Shown here piece by piece: positions 22,070-35,715 of a stretch of DNA of 64,000 nt. The notes under the pieces were generated by a model, which did not search any database, was not told the origin of the DNA, and saw only the letters and a list, made by a program, of their open reading frames with translations. This DNA comes from Lantana camara. Its lineage: Eukaryota; Streptophyta; Magnoliopsida; Lamiales; Verbenaceae. The stretch lies in NCBI GenBank assembly GCA_037501455.1, contig CM074857.1, forward strand, positions 127,149,501-127,213,500, read 5' to 3'. Numbering within the stretch: position 1 is the first letter of the stretch; every line of letters starts with the position of its first letter. A program made the translations under genes and the position numbers.

Positions 22070-24606
22070 TATGGTTAGCTAGACTCAACTCAAAAGTAAA
22101 GACTAAACTCAAGCGCTGCCTAACCGACTCCAACCTACAGCCAATAGGGTAACAAGAGGGAGAAAGAGAGGGTCAGTCGACTGGTGAGGCGGAACAATAT
22201 ACAAGATATAGGTATGCAATGCAATAAAAAGTTGCCTTGATCTGATATAGCCTCAATTTTCAAGAATAAGACAATCATTTGCTTTCAAGAACAATGGCGT
22301 ATACCGGATTAAGGGTTTCAAACAATTAGTGGGTACCGAGTTATACCCTTTCTCCAACCTTTCACTCCACAAGACAAGAACAAGAACAATAGCCCATTTC
22401 GGTACTATGAATCCAATCACAAGCAAAATATAGACCATTTCGGTACTATGAATCCTCGACATCCATTGCTGGTAACAGGCGACATGTGTTGTCAACTACG
22501 TCTGATGATAGCACAGTCCCCCATAGTGGTCATGAGATAAATTCACCGTCAGCCCATGCTTTCCCGACTCCTCTTCCACGTTTCCCCTGGCCCTTGCCCC
22601 ACTGAAACACACGAATGGGGCCCCACCGATACATGCGAATGCGGATTTTCAAGAGAACGCACTTGTTAATGCAATGCATGCAAGATTCCTTCCATTTTCA
22701 TGTTTAAAGTCATGAACACACGCACGATAATCTATATGTATAATCCATTGGATACTTGAAATCTATTTTAGTTAAAATCGTGAAAATAGTAGTCATTCAC
22801 GTATTTATTAGATAGGTATACATATATGTATAATAGTTCACATGCGGGGAACAAATCCAATTTCGTACAGGCTATACGGGTATAGATTATTGGCTACAAC
22901 AAGAAGACAAATCTCACATGGCAACCTGGACAAAAGAGAAGAACAAGACAGTCACTGACCCTCAGAAAGGAACACCTGGACAGAGACACAATCACGAGGT
23001 GAGACTAGACTCAATAAAACCAAGTATAAATGCTCGGCAATGTTTAGCAATGATATGGAGTCATGAAAGGGCGTGAGCAAGTTTATGTGTACAATTAATG
23101 TCAAATAATACAATTAAACATGTAGTAGTGTTATATTACATATAAGTAACATGTATGTGGCTAGCAAATTAGAGGAGAGCATGCAAAAAGCACGGAAACG
23201 GCTAGGGAAAACACAACAACTTAGTTCATGCAGCATTCACACAAGCACATTTATGCAATACTTTATACATGCACACCTTGTAGAAAAATCGTCATAACTT
23301 ATTGCTCGGAAGTTATTTTAATGAGCCGTAAAATTCATAGTAAACTAGACAACCATGTCTTTCAAATGGTGTATACCTTTGTTTTTAGATGTTTCTGCAC
23401 AAATACAGTTTTTAGAGCAAATCCGGAACAATACAGCAACTCCGCTGCAACGACACCTTTCAAAGACAAGTTTATTTACCACAGAAAACGAAGTCAGAAA
23501 ATTCTGAAATTTTATAGGTATACTCCCAACATATATATGTACTTCTCTATAAAACAGTTTTGTAAAATTCAAAGGTTTACCCCATCTGCTCAGTCCGCAA
23601 TTTCAGATCAGAAAACGGGGCAAAACAAGGGACAGCAGTGTCGTTCAAAAAATTTTCAGATATCAAGCGAGTTCGGATGAATATAAAATTTGACAGAGAT
23701 AAACCTTAATATGCTAGGGATATTCCATTAAAAAAGTTTCAAGAAACGAGGTTGTATAAGCTCGGAATTTAAATTTGAAGTCACTGCATATGAGTTGTCA
23801 CTATTTTAGTTTTTACAATTCACACTCTTATGCATATTAAAACTCATCCAAAACATCTAAATTCATCACTAAACAATGCTTACATTATTCCCAACCATGT
23901 GAGGCACATAAACACCCAATATTTCAAGTATTAAACCAACAAAAATCATCGGACTCAATGAAAATACCTCAAAACACACATTCATGCTTTCATGCATCAT
24001 TAAATCTTCATTAAATCATCAAACTAAGCATATTTAATTCTACAATTTCATGCTTAAACTCATTCCAACAAATATTGATCCCAAGTCTCCTATTCATATA
24101 AATACATACACCAACACATACACTCATTTAATCCAAATTCCAAACCATAGAAAATGAGGAGAGTAAGAAGTTAGCTATAAAACCCACCTCAAAATGTAAG
24201 AAAGAGACTTGGTGGTGGTGGTGGAAGTTAAAAACGAAGGAAAGAGAAGACAAGGGTTTGGGGAGCTTTCCTTCTTCTGAAAAAACCAAAGCGATGAAGT
24301 AGAGTGTATGGATGTGTGTGTGTCGGTCAAGTGCTGAAAAAGGAGGAAAAGATTGCCAAAATTTCAATTGAGTCCACAAGGTTTTTAAGTTATGAAATGA
24401 ATTCTCAAACATTTTAAATTCCCAGCAATTAGGTCCTACTCCAGCAATTTCCAAATAGGTACACATAATTCACAAAAACGACAATTAAGGCCAAGTAAGT
24501 TATTTAAAGCAAGCGAGGCACGAATTTAATGAAATAAAACACGTAACTCTCAAAATGCACACGTAATAACATTGTACTTCGTCCTATGAAAAGGCGGGGC
24601 GTTACA
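22070..24606 (+). mobile_element. Large gypsy-like LTR relic A, 5'-truncated
   Basis: This segment is collinear with 29,940-36,800 (element B): shared phrases include CCAATAGGGTAACAAGA, GAGAGGGTCAGTCGA, GGTGAGGCGG and TAACATGTATGTGGCT. It ends GGCGGGGCGTTACA at 24606, the inverted counterpart of the TGTGACGCCCCG that starts B, so it is the 3' end of the same LTR type. Its first few hundred bases are missing. It holds no retroelement gene; the open frames inside (for example around 23,228-23,680) have no recognisable domain. Confidence 0.6.
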
Positions 24607-25686
24607 TGATCGTGGTCATAATCCCCTGACTACCAAGAAGTGAACCCCTAACCCTGAGGTCCTGGCTCCCCTGCTGGTGTTAACAATACCTTTGTGGTCT
24701 TACTTGCCTCTTTATGACTTGGGAGCTAAAAAGAGTTTAAGAAATTGATGTCTTATGATTTCTTGCATATAATTTTATAGGAACAGAATAATGGAAAAGC
24801 AAAACCATGATAAGAAATTGAGTGGGTTATTAATATATTTGAAAGGGAAGACCTTGGTTCGTAGTGTTCGACACTCAAAACAAGAGGTCTATGAGATCTT
24901 GTCACAGTTTATCCCATATCAAACCTATAGTCACCGTTAAATATATTGATTTCTGTGTTATGAATTGAGCACTAGAAGGTGTTGAGAAAATGGGAGAAAT
25001 GGGATCAGAATGGGTAGTCCTTGTTCTTAAAGTGTTAATCGCCCCTACTCTCTGAGTTTGCTAAAGGTTGCAGGCGATTTACTTTTAGGATATATGTCAA
25101 GCTGGTAAGAATATGAATTCAGACAATAGCAATTTGCCAGAATTCAGGTGAGTTCTGCTGTATCTTTTCAGATGAGGGAAGGAGTATTTGTAGCTCTCAA
25201 GTGTTGGCCAAATAAAACTGCAATAGGAATTTGAATAGATTAATTTCAGGTGTAATGATCTGAAAGTCAATCCCAATGAATGCCCACTACTCAGCTGTTA
25301 CAGATGCCAACGGATTGATTGGATGAATCTGGACATTGGTTCAAAAGTGCGAAGTGCAAAGTGCGCCATGAAACTCCACATTCACCCATGCTCGAGGCCG
25401 AGCCCGAGCCCCTGCCCGTGCGAGGGCGGTGCGGTGCACCGCACCGCGAGTGAGCCCATTAGTCCTCTCTTGGGTCCCATAATTTAATAACACATACAAC
25501 ATTTTAATATATAAAACTGCCTACTTAGTGTTACTTTTCCAATGTGGGACACAAAAACCAATGCACATTTTCCAAACAACTCTTGATATGCCTTTGCATA
25601 ACTATTGATTAATTCTCCAACAATTAATCATATATATATTAATTCTTCAGCAATTAATTATATATATATGAACAGCATATTCAACA
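24607..25686 (-). mobile_element. 3' LTR of copia #1 (left edge unresolved)
   Basis: On the minus strand a polypurine tract (CAAGTGGGGGAT, 25687-25698) is followed directly by TGTTGAATATGCTGTTC, the expected LTR start. The LTR runs leftwards through repeated ATTAATTG blocks, GGGACACAAAAACC-type sequence and a GC-rich patch (25,395-25,450 with GCGGTGCGGTGCACCGCACC, a strong dyad). It may reach relic A at 24606. The partner 5' LTR was not found. Confidence 0.55.
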
Positions 25687-25698
25687 ATCCCCCACTTG
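25687..25698 (-). other. Polypurine tract of copia #1
   Basis: Minus-strand CAAGTGGGGGAT immediately precedes the TG of the 3' LTR, the place where plus-strand priming of a retrotransposon occurs. It lies about 520 bp beyond the pol stop. Confidence 0.65.
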
Positions 25699-26218
25699 TT
25701 TGGAAAACTACTCTTTTGCCAGACAAGTCCCTGAAGATTTTGTCAAAGATCACATGCCTAGAGGAAGGTGTGACGAACATTGAACCTTCCCTTAGTGTAA
25801 ATAACTCAAAACTGCATCGAAGTTGACGGTGTCCGTAGATTGAACCTCAACTCCTTCGTGATGCAGTCGGAGTTATCACACACATGTTTTCTTTCTTATA
25901 TAGCAAGCATTCCACTGCTTTGTGCTTATAAAGCCATACGCCATATCCCGTTTCATGAACCTTTAAGAGAGTAAACCAAAACTCTCTATAAGAACCGGCT
26001 TCACTTCTTGTTCATATAGGCAAAATGTTTCTCTAGCACTTGTTGCAGTAGTGCAGCATTTTGTTAAGAGCATAGCTCAATCTTGTCACTTTGCAACTCA
26101 CTGAGCTATCTTCTACTACATATGAGACCACTTGATAGCTCTAACCAACTCGTGACTTGTTTTTCGCTTTGAACCTATAATCAGGGGAAACCTAGATTAT
26201 GAGTAGGGTTACCATCAC
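25699..26218 (-). other. 3' untranslated region of copia #1
   Basis: About 520 bp between the end of the RNase H frame and the polypurine tract. No frame of interest. It belongs to the element by position. Confidence 0.5.
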
Positions 26219-29200
26219 TTATGGTTCGGGTGGTTTAAGTCTCATATCTCTAGTAGTTGTAGCTACTAAGTCTCTCGTCAGAGGCTTAGTAAACAGATCA
26301 GCCAAATTCTTATTTGACCTCACATAGATAATGGTTATGATACCATCTTGTATCAATTGTCTCACAAATGCATGTCTAAGACCAATATGTCTAGACTTAC
26401 CATTATAGGTACCACTATACGCTTTTGTAAGCATAGCTTCGCTGTCACAATACAACGAGATTGGAGGCATTGGACTCGGCCAAAGATCTATGTCTAACAA
26501 CATATTTCTAATCCAATCAGCCTCTTGTCCAGCTTGTGTTAAAGCTATGAACTCAGATTCCATGGTAGAGTGAGAGATTATTGTCTGTGTCTTGCTTGCC
26601 CAAGAAACAGCCCTACCGGCAAGAGCGAAAATCCACCCACTTGTGGATTTGTTATCTCCCAGGCTAGTTATCCAACTCGCGTCTGAGTACCCTTCCAACA
26701 CACTAGGGAATTTGTTATAGAACAAACCAAAGCTAATAGTTCTCTTAAGGTACCCAAGTACCCTACTAATAGCTTTCCAATGATCAGCATTGGGATTGCT
26801 CGTGTATCTGCTAAGTTTTGAAACTGCAAAGGAAATATCTGGTCTAATGCAATGCATTGCGTACATAAGGCTACCAATAGCACTTGCATACTCAAGCTGT
26901 GCAATAGCTCAACCAGTATTTTTTTTAAGTTTTAGTCCGTTGTCAAACGGAGTATTCACCTCCTTGATCTCGAGGTGATTAAACTTAGTCAGAACTTTCT
27001 CAATATAGTGAGATTGGTTTAGTGAAAAACCCCCCACTATATTTCTTAACTTTAATGTCTAAAATATATAGTATCTACTTCACCTAAGTCTTTCATCTTA
27101 AAGACCGAGGATAGATACCTTTTAGTCTCTTTTACTCCAATCATGTTCGTCCCGATGATCAACATATCATCGACATATAGACAGACTATTACCATATAGT
27201 CAGCTGTACTTTTGGAGTAAATGCACGTGTCAGCACTGTTATACTTGAATCCAAATTTCAAGATAGCAGTGTCGAACTTCTCGTGCCACTGCTTTGGTGC
27301 TTGTTTTAGACCATACAGGGATTTGACTAACTTACACACTTTATTTTCTATTCCCGGTGTAACAAAACCCTCAGGTTGTTCCATATAGATTTCTTCTTTT
27401 AAATTTCCATTTAAAAAAGCTGTCTTTACGTCCATTTGATGATCAAACAGATCGTAAAGTGAGGCTAAAGCAAGAAGAATTCTGATGGAAGTAACTCGAG
27501 CCACCGGTGCTTAAGTGTCAAAGTAGTCAATCCCTTCTACTTGTCTAAACCCTTTGGCAACTAATCTAGCTTTAAAAGCTGAGATAGTGCCATCAGTGTT
27601 CCGTTTTCTTCTAAATACCCACTTGCACCCAATGGATTTAGAACCACGAGGTAAGTCTGCTAATACCCAAGTATTATTACCCAAGATCGAATCCATTTCA
27701 TCATTTACAGCTTCCTTCCAAAAAGAAGCATCTCGAGAAGCCATAACTTCTGAAAATGTTTTAGGATCCGTCTCAAGTGTAAATACAAACGGTATTTCAC
27801 TTACTACTTTATTATCTGGGTCCCCCTCTACCAAGAACAATAAAGCTTCAGAAGAGATAAAGTCTTTGTCTAAACTTTTCTCTTTCCGTGCTCTAGTACT
27901 CCTTCTAGGTTCAGTTGGTTGTGTAGGAATGTTATTTTCCACAACCAGCCTTATAGGACCTCTAGGCTCAATTTGGAGTGGCTCAGATTCATTTCCAACA
28001 TCTTTGGAAAATGTATTTTCGAAGAACTCGACATCTCTGGACTCCGTTATCACATTAGACTCCAAGTCAAGAAGTCTATAAGTCTTGCTATTAAGAGTAT
28101 ATCCAACGAATACACTTTTAATAGCTCTGGCTCCTAACTTAGTCCATTTGGGATCAAGAACTCGAAAATAAGCCACACACCCCCACACTTTAAAATAGCT
28201 TATGTTGGGTTTTCTGCCTTTTCATATTTCATAGGGATTAGACTTCACAACAGTAGTAGGCATCCTATTCAGAATATGGCATGCAGACAGAAGGGCTTCA
28301 CCCCACAAGTTGTAAGGTAAGTTTGCATGATTTAACATGCAATTTATCATTTCTAGAAAAGTACTATTTTTCCTTTCAGCTACACCATTTTGTTGGGGTG
28401 TATAACCAGCAGTTGTTTAATGTATGATACCACTTTCTTTGCACAGTGTATCAAAAACATTCAAACAATATTTCATGCCTCGATCAGACGTAGAACCTTA
28501 ATCTTCTTCTCAAGATGGGTTTTTACTTCTAATTTATATTTCACAAAAGAAATAAGGGCTTCATCTTTAGTTCTTAACAAATACACAGAGCAAAAACGAC
28601 TAGCATCATCAATAAAAGTAATAAAATACCTTTTACCTCCTCTAGTTAAAATTCCATTTAACTCACAAATATCAGTATGAATTAAATCTAATATTTGTGA
28701 TTCTCTTTTAACACTTGAAAAAGGTTTTCTTACAATTTTTGACTTTGCACATATTTCACACATATCAAGTTCGTTTTACCAATATCAATTAATCCCATTG
28801 CATGCATATTTTTCAAGTTCTTTACATTAACATGTCCTAATCGACTATGCCATAAAGAAATCGAATAAATCATATAAGCAGAAACGAAATTCATATTATT
28901 GATAGACATCTTGTACATCCCATTACAAGCATAACCTTTTCCAACAAATTCACCATTTTTCATGATGATAACTTTCCCAGATTCAACAGAAACTTTAAAA
29001 CCTTTCTTATCTAACAAATCAACAGAAATTAAACTTTTCCTAACATCTGGTACAAACAAGATATTGATCAAAGTTAATTTCTTCCCGGAGGTAAAGTTGA
29101 GTTCAACGGATCCTTTGCCTCCAACATTGGCTTTGGAGCTGTTTCCCATCTGAACCTCTTGCCCAACAGTTTCTTCAAAGGTCTTAAAAAGCGTTCGATC

Positions 29201-29530
29201 GTTGCAAATGTGAATGGTAGATCCAGAATCTATCCACTAGCCAGAAAGTTCACTTGCCATGTTGATTTCAGAAATCATAGCCACATCGAGGCTAAGATCA
29301 GTCACCATGGCAACTAGGTTCTCCTCAACCATATTTGCAACTCCAAATCCACTTTTCTGTTGTGGGCATTCTCTCGCATAATGTCCTGTTTCTCCATAAA
29401 CATGACATTTGCCTTTTCTTTTGTTAGCAGCATTAGAAGGTTTAGGCTTCTGTATAGTTTTCTTAAATTGTCCAGAATTATTTTTAACACCAAAATGTTT
29501 CTTTTTAGAAGAATTTCCAGATTCAACATG
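26219..29530 (-). pseudogene. Ty1/copia #1 gag-pol, 3' two thirds, decayed
   Basis: Minus strand, in copia order. The Gag end has a zinc-knuckle-like CHVYGETGHYAREC (second Cys replaced by Tyr) at about 29,390. Protease region and GAG-pre-integrase (WHSRLGHVNVKNL) occupy 29,250-28,770. Integrase has HTDICELNG and, after breaks, GYTPQQNGVAERKN near 28,350. RT spans 28,188-27,052 with QMDVKTAFLNGNL and YVDDMLIIG. RNase H at 26,866-26,219 has [15 protein letters not shown] and [10 protein letters not shown] single TAA (in DT*APVARV, about 27,508) interrupts RT, with further stops and frameshifts in protease, integrase and before RNase H. The 5' part of gag was separated by the LTR starting at 29,529; a piece survives at 39,246-39,490. 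Not autonomous. Confidence 0.85.
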
Positions 29531-31986
29531 TGACGCCCCGAGCGTGGAGCTATCACATCCCCCGCACTAGAACCCAACACGTATATGAAATGGGCAATCC
29601 ATATACATGTCAAGCGCTAGCGAACGGGAGACACTCAAGACCACACCTAGCTAGGGGGCACTAGACAAACAGTCGTCAGAGAGCATGCGATAGCGGAAGC
29701 GAATTAAATCCTTCAACACATAATGACCACGAGCCGACATTATTTGAAACATACGATTTCCATTTCGATCGCAAAATAAGTAAATAAGGCTCACGACAAC
29801 AGTAAGGTACTACACTGGGCACACTATTCACAAGTATCAAAAGTTGGAACGAGAGCTAACAATACCCATATACATGTTGGCTGGTAAAATACAAACGACA
29901 AAAGATAATCCTAGACGGACTCAAAATGACAAAAGACATGACTCGAACGCCGCCTAGCTGACTCCGACCTGCAACCAATAGGGTAACAAGAAAGAGAGAA
30001 GGAGAGGGTCAGTCGAGTGACTGGTGAGGCGGTAACAATATACGAGATATATTCAATGCAAGAGAGAGATATGCAATGCAAGATAAACACAACCCCTCGA
30101 TCCGATATAGTCTCAATTTCAAGAACAAGACAATCATTTCCTTTCAAAGTCCATGACGTATATCGGATTAAAAGTTTCAATCGATCAATCGGTACCGAGC
30201 AATACCGTTCTCCAACCTTTACTCCAAAATCAATCAATAACAATAACAATAACAATAAACCATCCATCACACCCGGTAACGGAAAGGGTTGATCAGCCCT
30301 AACCGTCCAATAGTCCAGACGAGTCATAGCCCATTTCAGAACTATGCTCCTTCGGCGTACCGGCACAGTAGACATGCAATACCACCAACCTCCGATGATA
30401 ATACGTGCCCCCGTAGAGGTCGCGATTAAGGTTAACCGTCGGCCCTATACCTTCCCGGATTCCCTCGTACACGTTGCCTCGGATCCCTTCCCAATAAAAC
30501 CATGCTATTGGGGCCATCAATCAATAACAAGAGCTCGGATCATGCAATGCGTGGAAACTATTTTCATTTTCTATCAAAGTCTTTCTCAAGAGCATGAACA
30601 CACGCCCGAGAATATATCTATAACCCATTTAGTACTTGGAAATTTGTTTTCATATAACATTAAATCGGTAGACAATCACGTACTTACTAAATATAGGGTT
30701 ATATAGATATATATACATTTCACATGCGGGTAAACAATTCAAATCATGAAGGCCATACGGGTTTAGGTTATTGGTTACAGCAAGAAGATAAACCTCACCT
30801 GAATAACGTCGACAAAAGGAAGAGACAGGACAAAGTAACTAGACCACCGGGTCCTTAGGAGGATCACCTAGACAAGTGACGATTACCAATACAATTAGAC
30901 TTAGTAAAACCAAGTATAGACGCTCGGCAATGTATATCAATGATATGAAATAGTATGAGATGCATTAAGAGTCATGAAAGAGCGCGAGCAAGTTTATGTG
31001 TATAATTAACGTCAAATAATACAATTAAACATGTAATAGTGTCATGTTATATGTAAATAACATGTATGTGGCTTGCAAATCCGAAGTGAGTGTGCAAAAA
31101 GCATAAAAACGGCTAAGGAAAACATAGCAACAAAGTTCATGCAATGTTCACACAAAAAAAATGTTTCTGCAGAAACTCTGCACATGCACACATCGTAGAA
31201 AGTTTGACATAACTTATTGCTCAGGAAGTATTTTAAGGAACCGCGAAATTCCTGGTAAACTAGACATGTAGATCTTTCAAATGGTATAGGTCTCAATCCC
31301 TGGATGTTTTCGTATTAATTCAGATTACAGAGCAAAGATGACAAAAAACAGAACTATTGCTGCAGTAACACGTTGCCAAAAAGTTTACCATTACCCTACC
31401 AAATGAAGTCGGATTAATCTGAAGGTTTACGGGGATATACTAGATACATTCATAACTACTCCTGTAAAATAGTTTCGAGAAATTCATACATTTGATCACT
31501 CTTTTCAAGCTGTTAATCCAGACCAGAAAACAAGGGACAGCTGAGTCGTTTTGAATTTTTCTCGGGTATCAAATGGACTCGGATTAACATAAAATTTGAC
31601 GTACATAAACCTTAATATATTAGGAATATCCAGTTAAAACAGTTTTGAAAACCGAGGTCGTATGAGTTCAAAATTTATGTCGGAATTCTCTGCGTATAAG
31701 CTGTCAAAGTTCAAACAATACAGCAACTTGGCTGCAGCGACACCTTTCAAAGACCGGTCTGTTTACCACATCAAACGAAGTCGAAAAATTCTGAAACTTA
31801 ATAGGTATACTCCCAACATATACAGGTACTCCTAAAATGGTTTTGCAATATTCGAAGGTTTAGTCCCTCTGCTCAGCTGCTGTTCCAGATCAGAAAACAG
31901 GGCAAAAACAGGGGACTGCGGCAACTTTCGGGATTTTTTCGAGGTATCAAACGGGCTCGGATAATTATGAAATTTGGAAGATATGT
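29529..31986 (+). mobile_element. Gypsy-like LTR B, left part (inserted in copia #1 gag)
   Basis: It starts TGTGACGCCCCGAGCG exactly where the copia #1 gag frame (HVESGNSSKK) stops, so it inserted into gag. Collinear with relic A (22,070-24,606) over most of its length. It contains two diverged direct copies of about 350 bp (about 31,320-31,600 and 31,700-31,980, each with CAGAAAACA and a TCGG(A/G)TTAA-type end). No genes. Interrupted at 31,992 by copia #2. Confidence 0.6.
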
Positions 31987-31991
31987 ACTTT

Positions 31992-32231
31992 TATTGAAAA
32001 CGAAAAAAAAAAACACAAAGCAGAATTCAACATATTTTTCCTTTTTCACTCTGAAAAGTATTCGTATGTACAATATATGTACAGAGCTCACAGCTGTGAG
32101 ATAAATATCAGGCCAAACTAATCTAAGCCGCACACGTGTAAAGATCTCTGCAACCTAACTAAGCTGTCACAGAATAAGAATCGTGAAAAAGGAAGTAGCA
32201 ACTTTCTAATTGGTTTATAAATTGCAAAACA
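31992..32231 (-). repeat. Copia #2 3' LTR
   Basis: 240 bp, from TATTGAAAACG to TTGCAAAACA. It differs from the 5' LTR at only about five positions, including loss of the terminal TG. It contains a GAGCTCACAGCTGTGAG palindrome. Confidence 0.88.
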
Positions 32232-32245
32232 CCCCCCTCAAGGTG
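32232..32245 (-). other. Copia #2 polypurine tract, overlapping the pol stop
   Basis: The minus strand reads CCACCTTGAGGGGGG just before the 3' LTR. The TGA inside it (32238-32240) is the pol stop codon, so the coding frame ends within the priming site. Confidence 0.8.
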
Positions 32246-35200
32246 GCATGAATATGTTTTTCATAGCCAACTTGTCCATGAGAAACTTTAGGCGTGGGGC
32301 TGGTAAAGCTTTGGTGAATGCATCCGCAAGTTGCTGTGACGTTCGCACAGCTAGCAATTTGATCAGACCAGTAGCAACCTTATCTCGAACAAAGTGACAG
32401 TCCACCTCGATGTGTTTTGTGCGTTCGTAGAACAATGGATTTTCAGCGAGGTGTATTGCGGCAAGATTATCACAGTATAGTACAATCGGACCTGATAATG
32501 GAATCTGAAAATCTTGAATCAATTGTTTCAACCAGACCAACTCAGTTGTGGTGACAGCAAAAGCTCTATACTCTACTTCAGCGGATGAACGAGACACAAT
32601 AGATTGCTTTTTGGACTTCCACGAGATCAGAGCATTGCCTAAGAAAATACAAAAACCTGAAGTAGAACGTCGTGTATCTTGGCATGAGGCCCAGTCTGCA
32701 TCAGCAAACGCACTCAAACGCATATCATTAGTTGAAGAGAAGAAGATTCCTTGGCCAGGAGTGCCCTTGAGATACTTGAGCAAATGATGTACTGCATCAA
32801 GGTGGATTGTGCGAGGTTGAGCCACAAACTGACTGAGTTTGTTCACTGTGAAGCTAATATCAGGCCTTGAAAGTGTGAGATATAATAATTTCCCAATTAA
32901 TTTTCTGTACATGGCAGTATCTGATATAGGCAACCCATCAAAAGTGTTCAATTTAACATTTGGATCCATAGGTGTATGCACCGGTTTACAACCAAGGAAA
33001 CCTGTTTCTTCTAACAATTGAAGGGTATATTTGCGTTGACAAAGTACAATACCATCATGAGATCTTGCAATTTCCAAGCCGAGGAAATATTTCAAAGAAC
33101 CCAAATCTTTCAACTTGAACTGAGTGTGTAGAAATTGTTTTAAATCAGTGATAAGATCTCCATTAGGACCAGTGATAATGATATCATCAACGTAGACCAG
33201 CAAAGCAATGAAAGATGATCCAGAGCCCTTTGTAAACAAGGAGTAATCAGCCTTGGATTGAGTGAATCCATATTGAACCAAAGAAGAAGAAAATGTGGCA
33301 TACCATTGCCGAGAGGCCTGTTTTAAGCCATATATGGATTTATTCAGTTTGCACACTAACTTCCCTTTACCTGAAGGTGAATCTGGAGTAACAGGAGGTG
33401 TATAACCTTGTGGGAGGTCCATATAAACCGAGAAAGGCGTTGTTAACATCCAACTGAGCCAGATTCCAGTGGTGTGCACTTGCCAAAGCTAAGAGAGTCT
33501 TGACTGTAACCAACTTAGCTACTGGTGAATAAGTATCGAAGAAATCTATTCCCTCCAGTTGGCTATAACCCTTAGCAACCAAACGAGCCTTATGTCGTTC
33601 CAAGCTACCATCTGACTTAAATTTGGTTTTAAACACCCATCTGCATCCTATGGAGTGTGATCCAATAGGTAAAGGCATCACTGTCCATGTGTCATTGGAT
33701 TCCATAGCCTGTAACTCCTCTTGAATGGCTTGTTGCCATTCTGGAAATTGAGCTGCCTCCTTATAAGTCTGCGGCTCTGGAATAGCTGATATGTGCAGAG
33801 AAAAACTTTTATAAGTAGGAGATAATCTATCATAGGAAAGATGCTCTGACAGAGGATATAAGCTGGTAGTATCTGGGACTGGAGCTTCATGCAGCAAGTT
33901 GCAATGGTATTGTTGTAAGTAAGAAGGTCTATGTATTGTTCTTGATGACCTTCTACAAGGAGCAGTAGTTGGAGTTGATTCTGTAGGGGCATCAAGGGGA
34001 ATGGAAGTATCTGGAATGGGCATTGGCAGACTAACATGAGTGAAAGGATTGTCATCAATATCACCAAGCGGCTGGGGAGAAGAAGATGATTTGAAGGGAA
34101 AGATATTTTCATGAAACACTACATCTCTGGAGATGAAAATGTCCTTAGAATCCAGGTCTAACAGCCTATAACCCTTAACACCTGGTGGATATCCCAAAAA
34201 CACACATGCTCTTGCTCTTGGAGTGAACTTGTGTCTTTGAGAAAGCAAAGTAGATGCATATGCCAGACAACCAAAAGATCTCAAACATGTATAATCAAAA
34301 GAAGTACCATAAAGCAATTGAAATGGTGACTTGTAGTTCAATTGAGCAGAAGGTGTCCTGTAAATCAAGAAGGTGGCAGTCAAGAGACAATCTGTCCAGT
34401 GTTGTAAAGGAACCCCTGATTGAAAACAAATTGCTCTTGCCACATTTAATAGGTGTTGATGTTTTCTCTCAGCAACAGAGTTCTGCTATGGAGTTTCAAC
34501 ACAAGAAAACTGATGCAACACACCATGCTCCTCGAAAACTTAGTAAAAGATAACTCTGGGGCATTATCAGATCTAAAACCTTTAATAGATGCTTGAAACT
34601 GTGTCTGTACCATCTTGAAGAATTGAGGAACAATGCTGAGCACATCAGACTTTGATTTTAGCAGAAAAATCCAAGTAAAACGAGTGCAGTCATCAACCAA
34701 GGTCAAGAAATATCGAAAAGGATTAGCAGGGGCATGATTAAACGGTCCCCAGATATCTGCATGTATGAGATCAAAAGCATGAGCAGATTTATTATCCCTT
34801 GAAGGAAAAGGCAATCGTTTCTGCTTTGCCAAAGGACAAACAGCACAGTGTGTATCTTTCAAAGCTGAACCATCACAGCCTAAAATATCTTGCAATTGTG
34901 CAAGAATAGAAGAAGGTACATGACCTAATCTGCTATGCCAAGTATGGACAGACACTTGCGAAACTAAATATGTGGAAGATGATGCATTAGTTGATGTATC
35001 CAAAACGTAGGTACCATTATGCAGCTTAGCCCTGCCAATCATCACCTGCTGCACCAAATCCCAAAGCACACATTCATTAGCCAAGAAGGAGGCTGAAACA
35101 GATCCTGTCTGTAACAAACAGCTCAAAGACAGTAGGTTGAACTTAAATTGAGGAACCAAGAGGACATCATGCACCGTGAGACAATCGTGCAGCCTTATAG

Positions 35201-35624
35201 ATCCTTTAAAATGAACATCAATCGAAATACCATTAGGAAGAACAACGGCAGTGTTGGTAATTGGCTCAGAACTGATAAAATTGGACTGATCACAGGTTAT
35301 ATGTCTACTAGCCCCAGAATCGAGTATCCACTTTGTTGTTCCAATACTAGAATGTGAAATAGCAGACAGAGATATACCGGTAGTGAAGGTATATGTACCA
35401 GATGAACTAGCTTCTGAGGTGTTCATCTGTGAAGCAAACATGGAGATCAAAGCTTGATACTGCTGATCAGTCAATGTCCTGAGAGATGTGCCGGAAGGAT
35501 GAGTGCTGGAAGTGGAAACCAGAGAAGAATTGATATGCTCGGATTGTGGCAAAAAATACGGAGCAGCCGGTGAGATCGCCGGAGAAGCAGAAGGTTGTCC
35601 GCCGGAATTCATGGCGGAGCACAC
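32238..35624 (-). pseudogene. Copia #2 gag-pol, frame-broken
   Basis: It starts at the Met of NSGGQPSAS (35624 opens an in-frame Met four codons earlier). The normal Gag start (PYFLPQSEHINSSLVS) is joined in frame to sequence that normally follows the zinc knuckle (TSSTHPSG), so nearly all of Gag is deleted without a frameshift. Then come protease (WILDSGASRHIT), GAG-pre-integrase (WHSRLGHVPSS) and integrase (HADIWGPFNHA; VAERKHQH). RT has ARLVAKGYSQLEG and YVDDIIITG; RNase H has KKQSIVSRSSAEVEYRA and TKHIEVDCHFVRD. Breaks: a frameshift near 34,540, a TAG in ETP*QN near 34,487, and a small deletion with frameshift near 33,430, right after LDVNNAFL. Otherwise well preserved, in keeping with the similar LTRs. 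Confidence 0.88.
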
Positions 35625-35698
35625 AAAATCGCAATCGAGAAAATGAGAAAGGAGATTCGCTCAGCAAGCGCGAATCAAAAGAGAAAGCGGAAGCAAAT

Positions 35699-35715
35699 CA
35701 TCACATCTGATACCA
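35699..35715 (-). other. Copia #2 primer-binding site
   Basis: Minus-strand TGGTATCAGATGTGATG abuts the 5' LTR; the first ten bases match the 3' end of initiator tRNA-Met, the usual copia primer. Confidence 0.85.

Noticed and set aside
22014..22070. CAGTGGCAGACCCAC as a separate MITE end
   Set aside because: The motif resembles some plant MITE tips but no partner end or TSD was found nearby.
23228..23680. 150-residue open frame as a gene
   Set aside because: It falls in relic A, is not preserved as a frame in the homologous LTR B, and has no recognisable motif.
24601..24640. Primer-binding site after relic A, which would make it a 5' LTR
   Set aside because: The bases after GTTACA (TGATCGTGGTCATAATCC) do not match the common tRNA primers I know, and no gypsy gag follows.
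30017..30706. Open frames around 30.0-30.7 kb as genes
   Set aside because: They lie in LTR B, are low in domain content and share DNA with relic A where the frames are not kept.
33678..34112. Overlapping open frames inside the copia elements (also 27,554-28,081, 43,422-43,787)
   Set aside because: They are other-frame shadows of gag-pol; the true frames carry the copia motifs.
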